DNA of 64,000 bases, taken from assembly GCA_019058365.1 (NCBI GenBank), contig JAHPZE010000017.1, positions 22,830 to 86,829 of the forward strand, in the 5' to 3' direction. The position numbers and the translations under genes are program-made. The notes beneath the pieces are model-generated. The model saw nothing but the letters and a program-made list of their open reading frames with translations, was not told the origin of the DNA and searched no databases. Positions 61,939 to 64,000 of this stretch are shown in pieces; the stretch's first letter is position 1; each line of letters opens with the position of its first letter. This DNA comes from Promethearchaeota archaeon (lineage in GTDB: Archaea > Asgardarchaeota > Lokiarchaeia > Sigyniarchaeales > SOKP01).

Positions 61939-61961
61939 TTTCTAATCTAATAGATTAGAAA
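61939..61961 (+). terminator. Hairpin after the M29-like gene
   Basis: TTTCTAATCT, a 3-base loop and AGATTAGAAA form a perfect 10-bp stem 29 bases past the stop codon, followed by TTTTTAC. It suits an RNA hairpin at the 3' end of the aminopeptidase transcript. Archaeal terminators usually need only a T-run, so it may be for stability instead. Confidence 0.45.
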
Positions 61962-62465
61962 TTTTTACTAAGGTAATCGTACATTCAGTAATTGCACATC
62001 TAAGGCGTGGAAAGCCCTCTTCAGGAAAGCTATCACGTTCAAAGTCATTTCATATTTGTTACATTTCCATTTCTGTTCTACTTACTAATATTTGAAAACT
62101 GCTTTTCTCGCTTCCTAAATCAATGTAATTATGCCTTTAATTAAAATAATAAGGAAGCTTTATTTAAAGTTTTAGGAAAAGAAAAGAGTCAAAATAGAGA
62201 TAATTCGAAATAATTTGAAGTATCCCTTAAATCAAGCATTATAAATTCTTAAAACATATTATTATTCAGATTTTTTTAGTTTTCATCTTTTTTCTGAGAG
62301 AAACGGGAAAAAGCAATATATATATAGAAAAAATTCACTAAAAATATTTATTTTTAATCCATTTTTTTAAGATGATATAATTCCGAGAAAAATGAAAGAA
62401 GATTTTCATTAAAAATATGAAATAATAATTCTCAACATTAAATTTACTAAAAAAGATTGATAAAT
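61962..62465. other. Mostly AT-rich gap with a GC-richer patch
   Basis: About 500 bases lie between the aminopeptidase hairpin and the surface-protein start. A patch around 61995-62040 is clearly richer in G and C than its surroundings and contains GGAAAGC twice. It has short frames but no coding frame that I trust and no tRNA fold. It could be a non-coding RNA or a gene fossil; the remainder is pure AT-rich sequence. Confidence 0.4.
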
Positions 62466-64000
62466 TTGAAATTTATTTCCACTTGTTTTAGGCGATATAC
62501 AAAGAAAAAATCAAAACGTATTATGTTTTGTACATCATTATTTTGTTGTATTTTAAGTTTAATTTTATTATCATCAATAAAATCTAATCTGAACAATAAT
62601 TCTGAAAATATACAGGATAATTTAATTTATAGTGAGTATGCTTTTAAATCATCAACTCCTCCTGTATTTTTAATAAATTCACCAATTAATTGTACTTCAT
62701 ATAGTAGTATTGCACCAAACTTTACATTAACAATTCTTGATGGATTAGGAAAATATTATTGGTATGAATTTTTAGAAACAGGAGAAAGTTCAGTCCCTAT
62801 TGAAATAAATGGAATTCATAATGAAAATATATCCGACACGTTTAATCAAAATTTATGGAATAAATTAACTAACGGAGATGTAACGATTAGATTTTTTATA
62901 GTTAACCCTTTAGGAAAAGTAGAACATGCTGATGTACTGGTTAGAATTGATGTTATTAAACCGTCTCTTAATACTTTATCATCTAGTATTAAATCATTTA
63001 ATTCAACAACTTTAGGTTTTATAGTCCAGATTTGGATGTCATTGATGTATGTCTTTATTTTTTTTAAGCGATATATAAAGAAAAATGAAGAACGTTTGTA
63101 CTATAGTTTAATTGTATTGTGCTACTTTTTATTATTTATCTTTTTAATTTCCACAAATCTTAATTTCGAAAGTAATTTTAAAAATATAAAGGATCATTTA
63201 ATTTTCGAAGAGAATTCCTTAAAACTATCAACTGCTCCAAGTATTAAAATTAATTCTCCAATTGACTATAATTTATACGGAAAAATAGCACCAAACTTCT
63301 CAATAACTATTATTGATGGGTTAGCAAACTGTACATGGTATGAATTCATAGAAACAGGAGAAACTTCCATACCTATTGAATTAGAAGGAGTCCTGAATGA
63401 AAATATAACAGGATCATTTAATCAAACTATATGGAATAATTTATCCAATGGAACTGCAACGATTAGGTTTTATGCAAATAACACCTTAGGAGAAGTAGGA
63501 CAAGCAGATGTTATAGTTAGAATTGATATTATTAAACCAACTCTTAATATTTTATCACCTCTTAGTGGTTATTTTAATTCAACCTCTCCAGAATATATTG
63601 TTGAGATTAAGGATCCTAATTTGGATAAGATGTGGTATACATTAAATCTTAACGCTACAAAGTATTTTTTTGAAATTAATGAATCGATTAATCAAAATGG
63701 TTGGAATTTTCTACCTGATGGAATAGTTAATATTACTTTTTTTGCAAATGATACCGTTAACAATGTATATTCCCTTATAACGCAAGTTACAAAAGATACC
63801 ACTGACCCAGTAATCACAATTACTTCACCTACCGCAGGAGTATATGATGAAGCTCCTGCGTATGATATTATTATTACTGAAGCCAATTTGAATCAGTACT
63901 GGTATACACTGAATGGTGGTTCTCCGATTTATATTACCTCAATGACAGGAACGATAAATTCAACCGAGTGGGGAACCCTAGCTGATGGTTCTGTAGAAAT
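62466..64000 (+). CDS. Ig-like-repeat surface protein, partial, with duplicated 5' module
   Basis: An open frame of 511 codons from TTG 62466 (ATG 62523 also possible) reaches the window edge without a stop. A leader (RRYTKKKSKR then a hydrophobic run CCILSLILLSSI) precedes Ig-like repeats of about 90 residues with WYEFLETGESSVPIE, NPLGKVEHADVLVRIDV and KPSLN. At residue 200 a second leader-like KRYIKKNEER plus CYFLLFIFLIS occurs, followed by a second copy of the first repeat (WYEFIETGETSIPIE). The two copies align with a constant 576-base offset. Further repeats have KMWYTLN and QYWYTLNGG. Probable extracellular, membrane-anchored adhesin or S-layer-associated protein. Confidence 0.8.
   Translation, partial: MKFISTCFRRYTKKKSKRIMFCTSLFCCILSLILLSSIKSNLNNNSENIQDNLIYSEYAFKSSTPPVFLINSPINCTSYSSIAPNFTLTILDGLGKYYWYEFLETGESSVPIEINGIHNENISDTFNQNLWNKLTNGDVTIRFFIVNPLGKVEHADVLVRIDVIKPSLNTLSSSIKSFNSTTLGFIVQIWMSLMYVFIFFKRYIKKNEERLYYSLIVLCYFLLFIFLISTNLNFESNFKNIKDHLIFEENSLKLSTAPSIKINSPIDYNLYGKIAPNFSITIIDGLANCTWYEFIETGETSIPIELEGVLNENITGSFNQTIWNNLSNGTATIRFYANNTLGEVGQADVIVRIDIIKPTLNILSPLSGYFNSTSPEYIVEIKDPNLDKMWYTLNLNATKYFFEINESINQNGWNFLPDGIVNITFFANDTVNNVYSLITQVTKDTTDPVITITSPTAGVYDEAPAYDIIITEANLNQYWYTLNGGSPIYITSMTGTINSTEWGTLADGSVE

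Noticed and set aside
1..64000. tRNA, rRNA or CRISPR genes
   Set aside because: No T-loop, anticodon-arm set, rRNA core sequence or spaced short repeats were seen in any gap by eye. A tRNAscan or CRISPR finder run would settle it.

Overview
The window is visibly AT-rich and mixes archaeal information genes with eukaryotic-signature genes. It carries a divergent actin-related protein, a gelsolin-type domain protein, two Roadblock/LC7 proteins, an MglA/Arf-like small GTPase and a leucine-rich-repeat protein. Beside them are archaeal-type AsnRS, CofE (coenzyme F420), an archaeal DHPS-type FolP and bacterial-derived DNA gyrase. That combination points to an Asgard archaeon, most likely of the Lokiarchaeia type. 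The lineage is an inference from gene content; no rRNA or tRNA gene was seen in the window.

Layout. 1-3.3 kb: a truncated HTH protein at the left edge, then a tight minus-strand operon of four small proteins that each end in a winged-helix-like segment. 3.4-13 kb: an accessory region with a decayed sugar-isomerase fragment, a two-TM protein, a beta-class adenine methyltransferase, and two paralogous coiled-coil proteins bracketing a 704-aa orphan and an LRR protein, followed by a DUF72 protein. 13-24.9 kb: membrane proteins, a BadI/MenB-type hydrolase, a flippase, a small Zn protein coupled to a DUF123 GIY-YIG protein, a tandemly duplicated membrane protein pair with a perfect 60-bp upstream repeat, an SDR, a GNAT, a Roadblock protein and an MBL hydrolase. 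24.9-37.3 kb: housekeeping block (gatB, gatA, asnS, cofE, folP, gyrB, gyrA). 37.3-45 kb: cupin, M14 peptidase-like, phosphodiesterase, ParB-like, a HepT-MntA toxin-antitoxin pair, an MglA-like GTPase, a frameshifted gene remnant, a DEAD-type helicase and a Zn-ribbon membrane protein.

45-57.6 kb is the most interesting part: a one-strand block (minus) of a gelsolin-domain protein, Roadblock protein, VWA protein with beta-barrel-like modules and a Pro-rich linker, an AbrB-ACT regulator, a Lys/Pro-rich coiled-coil protein, an actin-related protein, a helical protein ending in a CHAT-like domain without catalytic residues, a PLD-like protein without an HKD motif, and an Eco57I-type adenine methyltransferase. 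The actin-related and CHAT-like genes are nearly contiguous, so they are probably co-translated. This may be an undescribed cytoskeletal or membrane-signalling module.

57.7-64 kb: NAD(P)HX repair enzyme, DUF169 protein, a small alpha/beta protein, an M29-type aminopeptidase, and a large Ig-like-repeat surface protein running off the right edge whose 5' part is an in-frame 576-bp tandem duplication. Several genes are broken or have odd starts; these are listed separately.
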